From contig JAJRUU010000226.1 of assembly GCA_024277605.1 (NCBI GenBank), positions 1-6,971 on the forward strand: 6,971 nucleotides of DNA, in the 5' to 3' direction. The notes under the pieces are model-generated. The model was not told the DNA's origin. It searched no databases and worked only from the letters and a program-made list of their open reading frames with translations. Position 1 is the first letter of the stretch, and every line of letters starts with the position of its first letter. This DNA is from a bacterium (GTDB lineage: Bacteria > SZUA-182 > SZUA-191 > JAJRXT01). This document shows, in pieces, positions 1 to 5,587 of the stretch. A program made the translations under genes and the position numbers.

Positions 1-320
1 ACCTGATCTATTCATAAACTCAGACTAGATTCGCCAGACCTCTTGTGAGATAAGGTGTATGAGCCAACGTCCAATAAAGCTTTGTTTGCCCAAGGCGGCG
101 GGAACAGGAAGCTGATAAATTTATACTTTTCAACTAAATGTCGATTCGCCCATAACAAGACCCGAATTATTCGGGATTAATAAAACGAAAAGCCTTGTGG
201 ATTCTTATAATTTTAGCAAAGTAAAATTTGTTTGACTATACAACATCAGCGTTGTCCGCTCCAAGTTTTTGCACACCGTAAAAGTCAATAATTACGGTAA
301 GTTTCTAACACAAGATTCCT
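1..320. other. Non-coding stretch, unassigned
   Basis: No convincing gene is seen on either strand. The plus-strand frames at the left edge close within a few codons. A minus-strand ATG at 15-13 could open a gene leaving the window after five codons, but that is too little to identify. The stretch holds small inverted repeats: CTTG/TAAG around 42-54, CCCGAA/TTCGGG at 161-175, and CCGTAA/TTACGG at 276-297 with a 10-nt loop. The octamer GATTCGCC occurs twice, near 28-35 and 143-150. Such structured non-coding DNA beside a possible gene start would fit the non-coding end of an insertion sequence, for example of the IS110/IS1111 type, but no terminal feature confirms this. Confidence 0.4.
161..175. 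repeat. Small palindrome CCCGAA-TTA-TTCGGG
   Basis: This is a perfect 6-bp inverted repeat with a 3-nt centre. It lacks a clear T-tract on either strand, so it is a weak terminator candidate. It matches 13 of 15 positions of a second palindrome at 4723-4737, so the two may be copies of one short repeat or binding site. Confidence 0.4.
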
Positions 321-326
321 TGTTTT

Positions 327-417
327 TCCTCTCCCTTGGGGGAGAGGATCAAGGTGAGGTGGATTTTAAAACCGGGTTTTCCCCTCACTCTAACTCTCTC
401 CCCAGAGGGGAGAGAGA
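327..417. repeat. Long imperfect palindromic intergenic repeat
   Basis: The left arm (about 327-362) and the reverse complement of the right arm (about 380-417) align over roughly 36 bases. Both contain CTCTCCC, GGGGAGAG and GTGAGG-like blocks. The centre is itself a perfect inverted repeat, AAAACC-G-GGTTTT, so the whole unit can fold into one long hairpin. It has no coding capacity. GC-rich palindromes of this CTCTCCC...GGGAGAG type are widespread as dispersed intergenic repeats in bacterial genomes. It lies downstream of the tRNA-Pro transcript and could also act as a 3' end structure. Confidence 0.75.
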
Positions 418-420
418 ACT

Positions 421-447
421 AAAAGGCATTTTGCGGGTTGCGCAAAA
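421..447 (-). terminator. Candidate terminator after tRNA-Pro
   Basis: On the minus strand a 7-bp stem TTTTGCG/CGCAAAA with a 5-nt loop (429-447) is followed by TGCCTTTT. It begins 36 nt after the encoded CCA end of tRNA-Pro. The stem is half A-T and the T-tract is short, so it would be a weak intrinsic terminator. A run of six T directly after the CCA may also contribute. Confidence 0.35.
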
Positions 448-482
448 ACCTAACCGGACACTACTGATACAACATAAAAAAA

Positions 483-559
<77 letters not shown>

Positions 560-561
560 AT

Positions 562-942
562 TTATTTTTCCAATAGGGTAATCAAAGTTTTAAGTTCCTG
601 CTTTTGCCGTTTAAGTATAGCTTCTAACTTATCCGGTGGGGTAGTAAAAAGCTGCTTTGGTTGTTTTTGCTTTAGCTCTTGGGATATCTTTTTCTTTGCG
701 CCCTCAATGGTAAAGCGATCTTCGTACAGTAATTGTTTTAAGCGTAAAATAACCTCAACATCGCGCCGACGGTATACCCGCTGGCCGATGTTGCTTTTTG
801 GTGGCCGTATTAATTTAAATTCCGACTCCCAATACCTTAAAACATGTGCTTTTATACCGGTTAGCTTACTTACCTCCCCGATTTTAAAAAACATCTTATC
901 CGGGATATGAGTTGAAGCAGGCATGGCCTGATTATTCCTCAT
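562..942 (-). CDS. MerR-family transcriptional regulator
   Basis: This 126-residue protein is a small MerR-type DNA-binding regulator. Residues about 19-57 form the N-terminal winged helix-turn-helix, with FKIGEVSKLTGI, the typical HVLRYWESEF helix and the wing GQRVYRRRDVEVI. Helices to about residue 90 and a predicted coiled coil (about 102-125) would mediate dimerisation. There is no C-terminal effector domain and there are no cysteines, so metal or thiol sensing is unlikely. The domain start resembles family members beginning just ahead of IPDK-(L/M)-(Y/F)FKIGEV, so the true start may be the ATG at codon 7 (924-922), where GAGGA lies 11 nt upstream. The first ATG has no visible Shine-Dalgarno. 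It lies 71 bp after the IHF-like gene and 2 bp before tRNA-Pro. Its targets are unknown. Confidence 0.88.
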   Translation of the reverse strand: MRNNQAMPASTHIPDKMFFKIGEVSKLTGIKAHVLRYWESEFKLIRPPKSNIGQRVYRRRDVEVILRLKQLLYEDRFTIEGAKKKISQELKQKQPKQLFTTPPDKLEAILKRQKQELKTLITLLEK

Positions 943-1013
943 GTTTTAAAGTTATCGATATGTCTTTATTTCAAGGCACCCTTTAATCAAAGCAATAAGC
1001 TTTAGAATATGTT

Positions 1014-1313
1014 TCAGTCAGCGGTTACGGTGCTATTCGCCAATTGTTTGAGTTGCTTGCCCGGTTTAAATATAACCACGCGGCGGGAAGCTACAGGGGT
1101 TGCTTCGCCAGTGTTTATGTTTCGCCCGACCCGGGCTGCTTGAGAGCGAACTATGAATTTGCCAAATCCCTTTATCTGTAACCCTTGTCCGTTTAGCAAG
1201 CTTTTTTTGGTTAAATTCCAGATAGCATCTATTGCAGCGAGCGCTTCCCGGCGGGATAAATTTCCGTGTTTTTGTCTTACATGTTCTGCTAAATGGGCTT
1301 TAGTTATAGTCAT
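1014..1313 (-). CDS. IHF/HU-family DNA-binding protein (IHF-alpha-like)
   Basis: From ATG 1313 the product is 99 residues, the length of E. coli IHF-alpha. It shows the family layout: helices 1-2 (residues about 3-40), the GFGKF turn (49-53), then the DNA-binding beta arm and RRVVIFKPGKQLK (77-89). It should act as a homo- or heterodimer that bends DNA in the nucleoid. A frame extension to a TTG at 1328 is possible, but the ATG at 1313 is better: it matches the family N-terminus (MTITKAHLAE) and has AAGAGG 5 nt upstream. One key residue differs. The arm-tip proline of the usual GRNP-x-TGE motif is isoleucine here (GRNINTGE, I66, codon ATA at 1118-1116). Neighbours are a SPOR-like protein upstream and a MerR-type gene downstream. 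IHF-alpha rather than HU is favoured by context and RRVVxFKP, but is not certain. Confidence 0.9.
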   Translation of the reverse strand: MTITKAHLAEHVRQKHGNLSRREALAAIDAIWNLTKKSLLNGQGLQIKGFGKFIVRSQAARVGRNINTGEATPVASRRVVIFKPGKQLKQLANSTVTAD

Positions 1314-1318
1314 TTGAG

Positions 1319-1324
1319 CCTCTT
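1319..1324 (-). promoter_or_regulatory. RBS that sets the IHF-like start
   Basis: AAGAGG on the minus strand lies 5 nt before the ATG at 1313. It supports this ATG over the upstream in-frame TTG at 1328. It abuts the end of the 129-bp inverted-repeat element, whose terminal TTGCAA overlaps its first two bases. Confidence 0.6.
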
Positions 1325-1451
1325 GCAAAAGTCCTTTTGGGGTAGTCGCTGGCTTTAGCCTGCGATTCGCAAGTCATTATGAAACAAACAGTTACGCAAA
1401 CTAAAGTTTGCGGCTGGGGCATGTCCCCCTTTAATTTTGAGACTTTTGCAA
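1323..1451. repeat. 129-bp MITE-like inverted-repeat element
   Basis: TTGCAAAAGTC at 1323-1333 is repeated in perfect inverse (GACTTTTGCAA) at 1441-1451. Pairing stops exactly at both ends. Inside are two further hairpins: CGCAAACT-AA-AGTTTGCG (1395-1412) and TCGC-T-GGCT-TT-AGCC-T-GCGA (1346-1365), plus GGGGGACATGCCCC. There is no meaningful open frame. The element fills most of the gap between the SPOR-like gene and the IHF-like gene and ends at the latter's ribosome-binding site. The layout suggests a small non-autonomous mobile element or a dispersed palindromic repeat. No clear target-site duplication is seen. Confidence 0.65.
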
Positions 1452-1484
1452 TTACCTCATTTCTTATTGTTTTTAAAATCTGCA

Positions 1485-2309
1485 TTATTTTCTTATAATT
1501 GAAGTAACCCGATAACCCAAGTCTTCCAGTTTGTTTTGGGTCTCTTTTGCCTGGCGATATTCTTTGTAAGGCCCTAAATTAACCCGATATATGGTTAATG
1601 AAGCTTGCTCTGGAACTATCTCAGTTGAATAACCCAGAGCTAGCAATTGCTCTGAGATTTCCCGCGATTTAGTCCGGCTCGGAAAACCCTTTATGCCGAC
1701 CAAATTTGTGTCCCGGGGACGGATTTTAATAAAGGTCTTATAGCCATAATCTTCCAGCTTCTGCGTCATCTCCATGGCTTCCTCTATGCTGGAGGCTTGA
1801 CCTACATAAATGGTGTTTACGTTTTTGGTGACCTGCGTTGATTGCTGGTATGGTTTGAGCCCTTGCCCCATCATTTTCTGCAGCAGCGCCTCAGCTTCAT
1901 CCTTTGTGGAAAACGCCCCCACATGTATAGTGAAGCCAACAACTTTTTCGCTCACCGCATCGGATGGTTGAGGGATAGCTTTCGGGCTCGTTACTGTTGA
2001 TACCGTTTTTTCTGGCGCTGAGCGAGGCTGCTTTTCAGGAACAGTTTTTTTTCGCTTAATTGACCTTGCAGTTACTGATACGACAGTGTTCTTTTTTGCT
2101 GCCGACTTTGGCCCCCATCGGCCTGTAAGCTCGCCGGTATTTTGTTTGTAGCGATACTTAAATACTATTATGGCGATTACGGAAGCTAGAATTAATACAG
2201 CAGGAACGATTAAACAACCGAGCAACACTTTAGAGAACGGCTTGGCTCTGCGTTGCGCAACACTCGATTTTGCCTGAAGTTCAGGAGGCAGTAGATTTAT
2301 ATACTTCAT
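1485..2309 (-). CDS. Single-pass membrane protein with SPOR-like repeats and PilN-like N-terminus
   Basis: The 274-residue product begins with a short cytoplasmic segment, MKYINLLPPELQ, and a basic stretch (residues 19-27). One transmembrane helix follows (about 28-50), then a lysine- and proline-rich linker (about 51-120). Two C-terminal repeats (about 124-198 and 203-274) resemble SPOR domains, each with the beta-alpha-beta pattern: FTIHVGAFSTKDEA and TIYVGQASSIEEA in the first, YRVNLGPYKEYRQA in the second. SPOR domains bind denuded peptidoglycan glycans, often at division sites, so the C-terminus should sit outside the membrane. The N-terminus matches the INLLP motif by which PilN of type IV pilus machinery binds PilM, but the PilN periplasmic domain is absent. 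It starts 37 bp after infB and probably shares its transcript. No strong ribosome-binding site is seen. The exact role is unknown. Confidence 0.85.
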   Translation of the reverse strand: MKYINLLPPELQAKSSVAQRRAKPFSKVLLGCLIVPAVLILASVIAIIVFKYRYKQNTGELTGRWGPKSAAKKNTVVSVTARSIKRKKTVPEKQPRSAPEKTVSTVTSPKAIPQPSDAVSEKVVGFTIHVGAFSTKDEAEALLQKMMGQGLKPYQQSTQVTKNVNTIYVGQASSIEEAMEMTQKLEDYGYKTFIKIRPRDTNLVGIKGFPSRTKSREISEQLLALGYSTEIVPEQASLTIYRVNLGPYKEYRQAKETQNKLEDLGYRVTSIIRK

Positions 2310-2346
2310 GGGTTAACCATTGTAAAGGCAAAAGCGTAACCCAGGG

Positions 2347-4362
2347 CTAATCATTTATTTTCAATTGACGAGCAATTTCTTCTTGAGTATAAACCTCAAT
2401 AGTGTCGCCCTGCTTTATATCCTGAAAGTTTTCAAGGATAATGCCACATTCATAACCCACGGTTATTTCCTTGACATCTTCCTTAAATCTCCTGAGAGAG
2501 GCGATATTCCCCTCATAGGTCACTACGCTGTCGCGGACAAGCCGACAGGTGTCCCCTCTATTTACTTTGCCCTCGGTGACATAGCAGCCTGCTATCTTGC
2601 CTATCCTGGAAACACTGAACACCTGCCGCACCTCAACCCTGCCGATGGACACCTCTTTATAATCCGGCTCCAACAAGCCTTCCATAGCCGCTCTTACTTC
2701 AGCTACCAGTTGATAAATTACCGTATATAAATTTATATCCACTTTCTCGCGTTCCGCCAACTGAATGGTCTTGGGTTCCGGGCGGACATTAAAGCCTATA
2801 ACAATGGCATTGGAGGCCGAAGCCAGCATTACATCGCTTTCAGTTATACCTCCGACCGAGCCATGGATTGAGGTAATTTTAACTTCAGTGGTACTCAACT
2901 TTTCAAGGGCATCAGTAACCGCCTCTATTGAACCCTGAACATCTGCCTTTATAATTACCTTGAGCTCTTTTATTTCGCCATGCTTAATCTGATGATGCAG
3001 GTCTTCCAGGGTAATGCGGGTGGTACCCGCCAGCGTTTGTTCTCTTTCTTTTTGTTGCCTGGTTTCAGCAATTTGATGGGCTCGGCGCTCATCTGCTACT
3101 ACCACAAAGGTATCTCCTGCCAGAGGAACTCCGGATAATCCCAATACCTCGACCGGGGTGGATGGTAAAGCCTCTTTGATGCGGTTGCCCCTGTCATTGA
3201 ATAGAGCTCTTACCCGACCTGAGCAAATCCCGCATACAAATGGATCCCCGACGCGCAGTGTACCGGACTGTACCAACACAGTGGCCACGGGGCCGCGCCC
3301 TTTATCAAGCTCGGCCTCTATAATGACGCCCCGGGCCAGTTTGTTCGGATTGGCTTTAAGCTCCAACATTTCAGCTTCCAGGAGCAACATATCCAGCAGG
3401 GTGTCCAGTCCTATCTTTTGTTTAGCCGAAACCTCCGCAAAGATAGTTTGCCCGCCCCAATCTTCAGAGATCAGGTCATACTTGGTTAATTCCTGCCTTA
3501 CTTTATCGGGGTTGGCTTCCGGTTTGTCTATTTTATTTACGGCTACTAAAATGGGCACATTAGCTGCCCGGGCGTGGTTTATGGCTTCTATGGTTTGGGG
3601 CATTACCCCATCATCGGCGGCTACCACCAACACCACCACATCGGTAACCTGTGCGCCTCGGGCACGCATGGAGGTGAAGGCTGCATGTCCCGGGGTGTCC
3701 AGAAAAACTACTTCACCCTTGTCCAGCTTTACCTTATAGGCACCGATATGTTGAGTAATCCCTCCACTCTCGCCATCAGCCACATTGGTTTGACGAATAG
3801 CATCCAATAATAATGTTTTGCCATGATCGACATGACCCATGATAGTGACCACCGGTGGTCTTGGGACTGCTTCTGGATCATCTACAGCTTCTTCTAAGGG
3901 AATCTCTTCCTCTAAAGAAACGACTTGGGCTTCTATGCCGAATCCTTTGGCTAATGCTACAGCAATATCTACATTCAATAACTGGTTTATAGATACCAAG
4001 TGCCCCATTTCCATTAGCTTTTTGATAACTACACTGCTCTTATACTCTAATTTTTCGGCTAATTCCTTAACGGTGATAGTTTCAGACAACTTTATACAGG
4101 TAGTAGCGGGGAGGACAGCTGTTGCGCCCTGGGGTTTATTTTCAACAGGCGGTTCCACAGCCTCGACAGGATGTCCGGCAGCTGGCTTTGCAACTGGCTT
4201 TTTCCCCTCTTTAGCCAGTTGCATAAATAAAGCAACGGTCTCCTCATCCACGCAGCTGGCATGGCTCTTTAACTCCACCCCTAACTTACAAAATTCCTCC
4301 AATAGCTGTTTGCTGGGGATCCCGGTCTGTTTTGATAACTCATAAATACGTACTTTACCCAC
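2347..4362 (-). CDS. infB: Translation initiation factor IF2
   Basis: IF2 is the GTPase that places initiator fMet-tRNA on the 30S subunit and promotes 50S joining. All signatures are present in the 671 residues: two IF2_N modules (about 3-50 and 94-143) split by a Pro/Ala-rich linker; G1 GHVDHGKT (176-183), G2 GGITQHIG (200-207), G3 DTPGH (222-226), G4 NKID (276-279) and G5 SAK (312-314); then domain II, C1 and the C-terminal fMet-tRNA-binding C2 domain. It is shorter than E. coli IF2 (890) and near B. subtilis IF2 (716), through a short N-terminal linker. The start is GTG at 4362, with TTGGAG 7 nt upstream. The usual neighbours nusA, ylxR and rbfA are absent. Upstream lies a repeat-rich gap and downstream a SPOR-like gene. 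Confidence 0.98.
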   Translation of the reverse strand: MGKVRIYELSKQTGIPSKQLLEEFCKLGVELKSHASCVDEETVALFMQLAKEGKKPVAKPAAGHPVEAVEPPVENKPQGATAVLPATTCIKLSETITVKELAEKLEYKSSVVIKKLMEMGHLVSINQLLNVDIAVALAKGFGIEAQVVSLEEEIPLEEAVDDPEAVPRPPVVTIMGHVDHGKTLLLDAIRQTNVADGESGGITQHIGAYKVKLDKGEVVFLDTPGHAAFTSMRARGAQVTDVVVLVVAADDGVMPQTIEAINHARAANVPILVAVNKIDKPEANPDKVRQELTKYDLISEDWGGQTIFAEVSAKQKIGLDTLLDMLLLEAEMLELKANPNKLARGVIIEAELDKGRGPVATVLVQSGTLRVGDPFVCGICSGRVRALFNDRGNRIKEALPSTPVEVLGLSGVPLAGDTFVVVADERRAHQIAETRQQKEREQTLAGTTRITLEDLHHQIKHGEIKELKVIIKADVQGSIEAVTDALEKLSTTEVKITSIHGSVGGITESDVMLASASNAIVIGFNVRPEPKTIQLAEREKVDINLYTVIYQLVAEVRAAMEGLLEPDYKEVSIGRVEVRQVFSVSRIGKIAGCYVTEGKVNRGDTCRLVRDSVVTYEGNIASLRRFKEDVKEITVGYECGIILENFQDIKQGDTIEVYTQEEIARQLKIND

Positions 4363-4369
4363 TAATAGT

Positions 4370-4375
4370 CTCCAA
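4370..4375 (-). promoter_or_regulatory. RBS of infB (GTG start)
   Basis: TTGGAG on the minus strand lies 7 nt before the GTG at 4362. It fixes this non-ATG start, which also matches the conserved IF2 N-terminus (MGKVRIYEL). Confidence 0.65.
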
Positions 4376-4387
4376 GTGAAATAGCTA

Positions 4388-4436
4388 TAGATATATATCT
4401 AGAGGGTATCTTGAAAAATTAGTATTTTTGTTCAAG
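4388..4436 (-). promoter_or_regulatory. AT-rich inverted repeats in the infB leader
   Basis: Two palindromes precede infB: the perfect 14-bp TAGATATATATCTA (4388-4401), and a 27-bp inverted repeat with arms CTTGAA/TTCAAG and an A/T-rich inside (4410-4436). On the minus strand a weak -35-like TTGAAC lies at 4434-4429, but no good -10 follows at standard spacing. The region could hold a promoter, an operator or an attenuator-like leader hairpin. The sequence alone does not choose between them. Confidence 0.3.
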
Positions 4437-4545
4437 ATCAAGGCAACCACATGTGGCCATGCAAAAAATTTAACCACAGGCATATAGTTGATATTCCGAG
4501 GATTAAATTTTGAGCATAACGCAGAGCCTGGACAAAAAGGCAATT

Positions 4546-4631
4546 GGGGACTGGTCCCCAAGGGGACTGGTCCCCTTTTTCAAGGTACCCTAGTCCCCAA
4601 GGGGACTGGTCCCCTTTTTCAAGGTACCCTA
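4546..4631. repeat. 39-bp tandem duplication with GGGGACTGGTCCCC palindromes
   Basis: A 39-bp unit occurs twice without a mismatch (4554-4592 and 4593-4631). Each unit holds the 14-bp palindrome GGGGACTGGTCCCC and a KpnI-like GGTACC. A third palindrome copy precedes the array, giving copies at 4546-4559, 4562-4575 and 4601-4614. On the minus strand the units read AAAAAGGGGACCAGTCCCC. The region between infB and the permease gene (4363-4753) has no convincing gene, and this array is its main content. The palindrome resembles the GGGGAC...GTCCCC class of dispersed repeats that I associate with clostridial genomes; this is recollection and was not checked. Confidence 0.85.
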
Positions 4632-4722
4632 GAATCGCATAGAGCCTATCATAGCTAACAGGCTTAGTCAATTCTTTTTTGGCTTGCGCCAGCGAGCCTA
4701 TTTGTAATATTTGTAAATCATG

Positions 4723-4737
4723 CCCGAACAATTCGGG
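4723..4737 (-). terminator. Hairpin after the ABC exporter operon
   Basis: CCCGAA-TTG-TTCGGG on the minus strand begins 16 nt after the permease stop codon. Its position suits a transcription terminator, but no T-tract follows (CATGATTTAC), so it is at best an atypical one. It matches 13 of 15 positions of the palindrome at 161-175, which favours a shared repeat or protein-binding site. Confidence 0.3.
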
Positions 4738-4753
4738 TTAAGGAATAATCTGC

Positions 4754-5587
4754 CTAATATTGAGTTAATGATCCATCCATTTTGGCTTTTTTTACCGCGT
4801 ATTTAAAAGAGGCAATGCTAATGGGAAGCATAATAATGGAAAATAGCGCCAGCGCCAGAATGTTGTTTTTTAATTGAGCCACTGTATGCCCCTTAAGTAA
4901 TGCCAGCCGCATGCCTTCCAGCGCATAGGTTATGGGTAGAAAATGAGATATCTTTTGCAGCCATTCAGGTAAGACGCTGATGGGATAATACAAACCGCCC
5001 AATAATCCTGAGAGGGTGGTAAATACCCAGGTAATGGGGTCGCCGCGCTTCAGCACCATAATGAAACAGGCCGAGATAATGCCTACACAGGAGTATGCTA
5101 ATATAGTCAATATCAGAATCAGCAGGGCGCCGCCATAATTGGCTGATTGCATATTCATGCTAAAACCCAAAACCCCTACCGCCAGATAGGCCGCTACTTT
5201 GATGGAAGTCCAGATGTAGCTGTACAATGGGGCAGAAAATATTATAGTGGGGATTTCCGTCTGAGTAACCAGCATGGCTTCCAGGGTACCCATTACCTGC
5301 CCGCCTCGAATAGTGCCGGCCATGCTGCCTTGGGCTAATCCCAAATAATCGTTAAGCGCAATTCCAATTAACACGAAAGAGAAATAATCCCCGCCATAAG
5401 CCTCCAGGTGAGGGATAAAAGCCGTGCCAAATAGCTTTGACATAAAGAAGAACATGGCTACTGAAAAAAATATGTTTAAAAACTCCATTACAAAGGAAAG
5501 CTTATAGGAGGTGGCCGAGATAAAACTCTTTCTTACAAACGCCATTGGCTTGCGATAAGCAAAAGCGATATTGGATAGATCCATCAT
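4754..5587 (-). CDS. ABC-2 type transporter permease
   Basis: This is a hydrophobic integral membrane protein of about 277 residues with six likely membrane segments. The first cytoplasmic segment is followed by a helix at about 33-55, then helices near 67-90, 108-140, 150-180, 185-210 and 240-262. The second half has the ABC-2 pattern of a glycine-rich segment, LSGLLGGLYYPISVLPEWLQ, then FLPITYALEGMR. It should form the channel of an exporter with the ATPase encoded just upstream. The substrate is unknown; relatives move lipids, polysaccharides or drugs. The first in-frame codon is TTG at 5590, but ATG at 5587 overlaps the ATPase stop (TGATG), and ATG at 5584 has AAAGGA at the better 6-nt spacing. 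Any of these gives the same protein core. Confidence 0.93.
   Translation of the reverse strand: MMDLSNIAFAYRKPMAFVRKSFISATSYKLSFVMEFLNIFFSVAMFFFMSKLFGTAFIPHLEAYGGDYFSFVLIGIALNDYLGLAQGSMAGTIRGGQVMGTLEAMLVTQTEIPTIIFSAPLYSYIWTSIKVAAYLAVGVLGFSMNMQSANYGGALLILILTILAYSCVGIISACFIMVLKRGDPITWVFTTLSGLLGGLYYPISVLPEWLQKISHFLPITYALEGMRLALLKGHTVAQLKNNILALALFSIIMLPISIASFKYAVKKAKMDGSLTQY

Noticed and set aside
1314..1328. Upstream TTG start for the IHF-like gene
   Set aside because: It adds five residues absent from family members, lies in the repeat terminus and lacks its own ribosome-binding site. The ATG at 1313 has one.
1300..1485. 61-codon minus-strand open frame
   Set aside because: It translates the 129-bp inverted-repeat element and runs into the IHF-like gene in another frame.
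3158..4345. Plus-strand open frames opposite infB
   Set aside because: They are antisense shadows of a strongly conserved gene; Ser/Thr/Ala-rich translations are typical of the complementary strand.
1014..4362. A new defence or mobile system
   Set aside because: The genes are housekeeping families (IF2, IHF/HU, SPOR, MerR, tRNA). No nuclease, toxin, reverse transcriptase or similar effector is present.
4546..4631. CRISPR array
   Set aside because: There are only two units, directly abutting with no unique spacers, and no cas genes are present.
4438..4731. 97-codon minus-strand open frame between infB and the permease gene
   Set aside because: It starts with TTG without a ribosome-binding site, begins inside a hairpin and is built around the 39-bp tandem repeat. 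Its sequence shows no recognisable domain. It is best read as chance openness over repeats.
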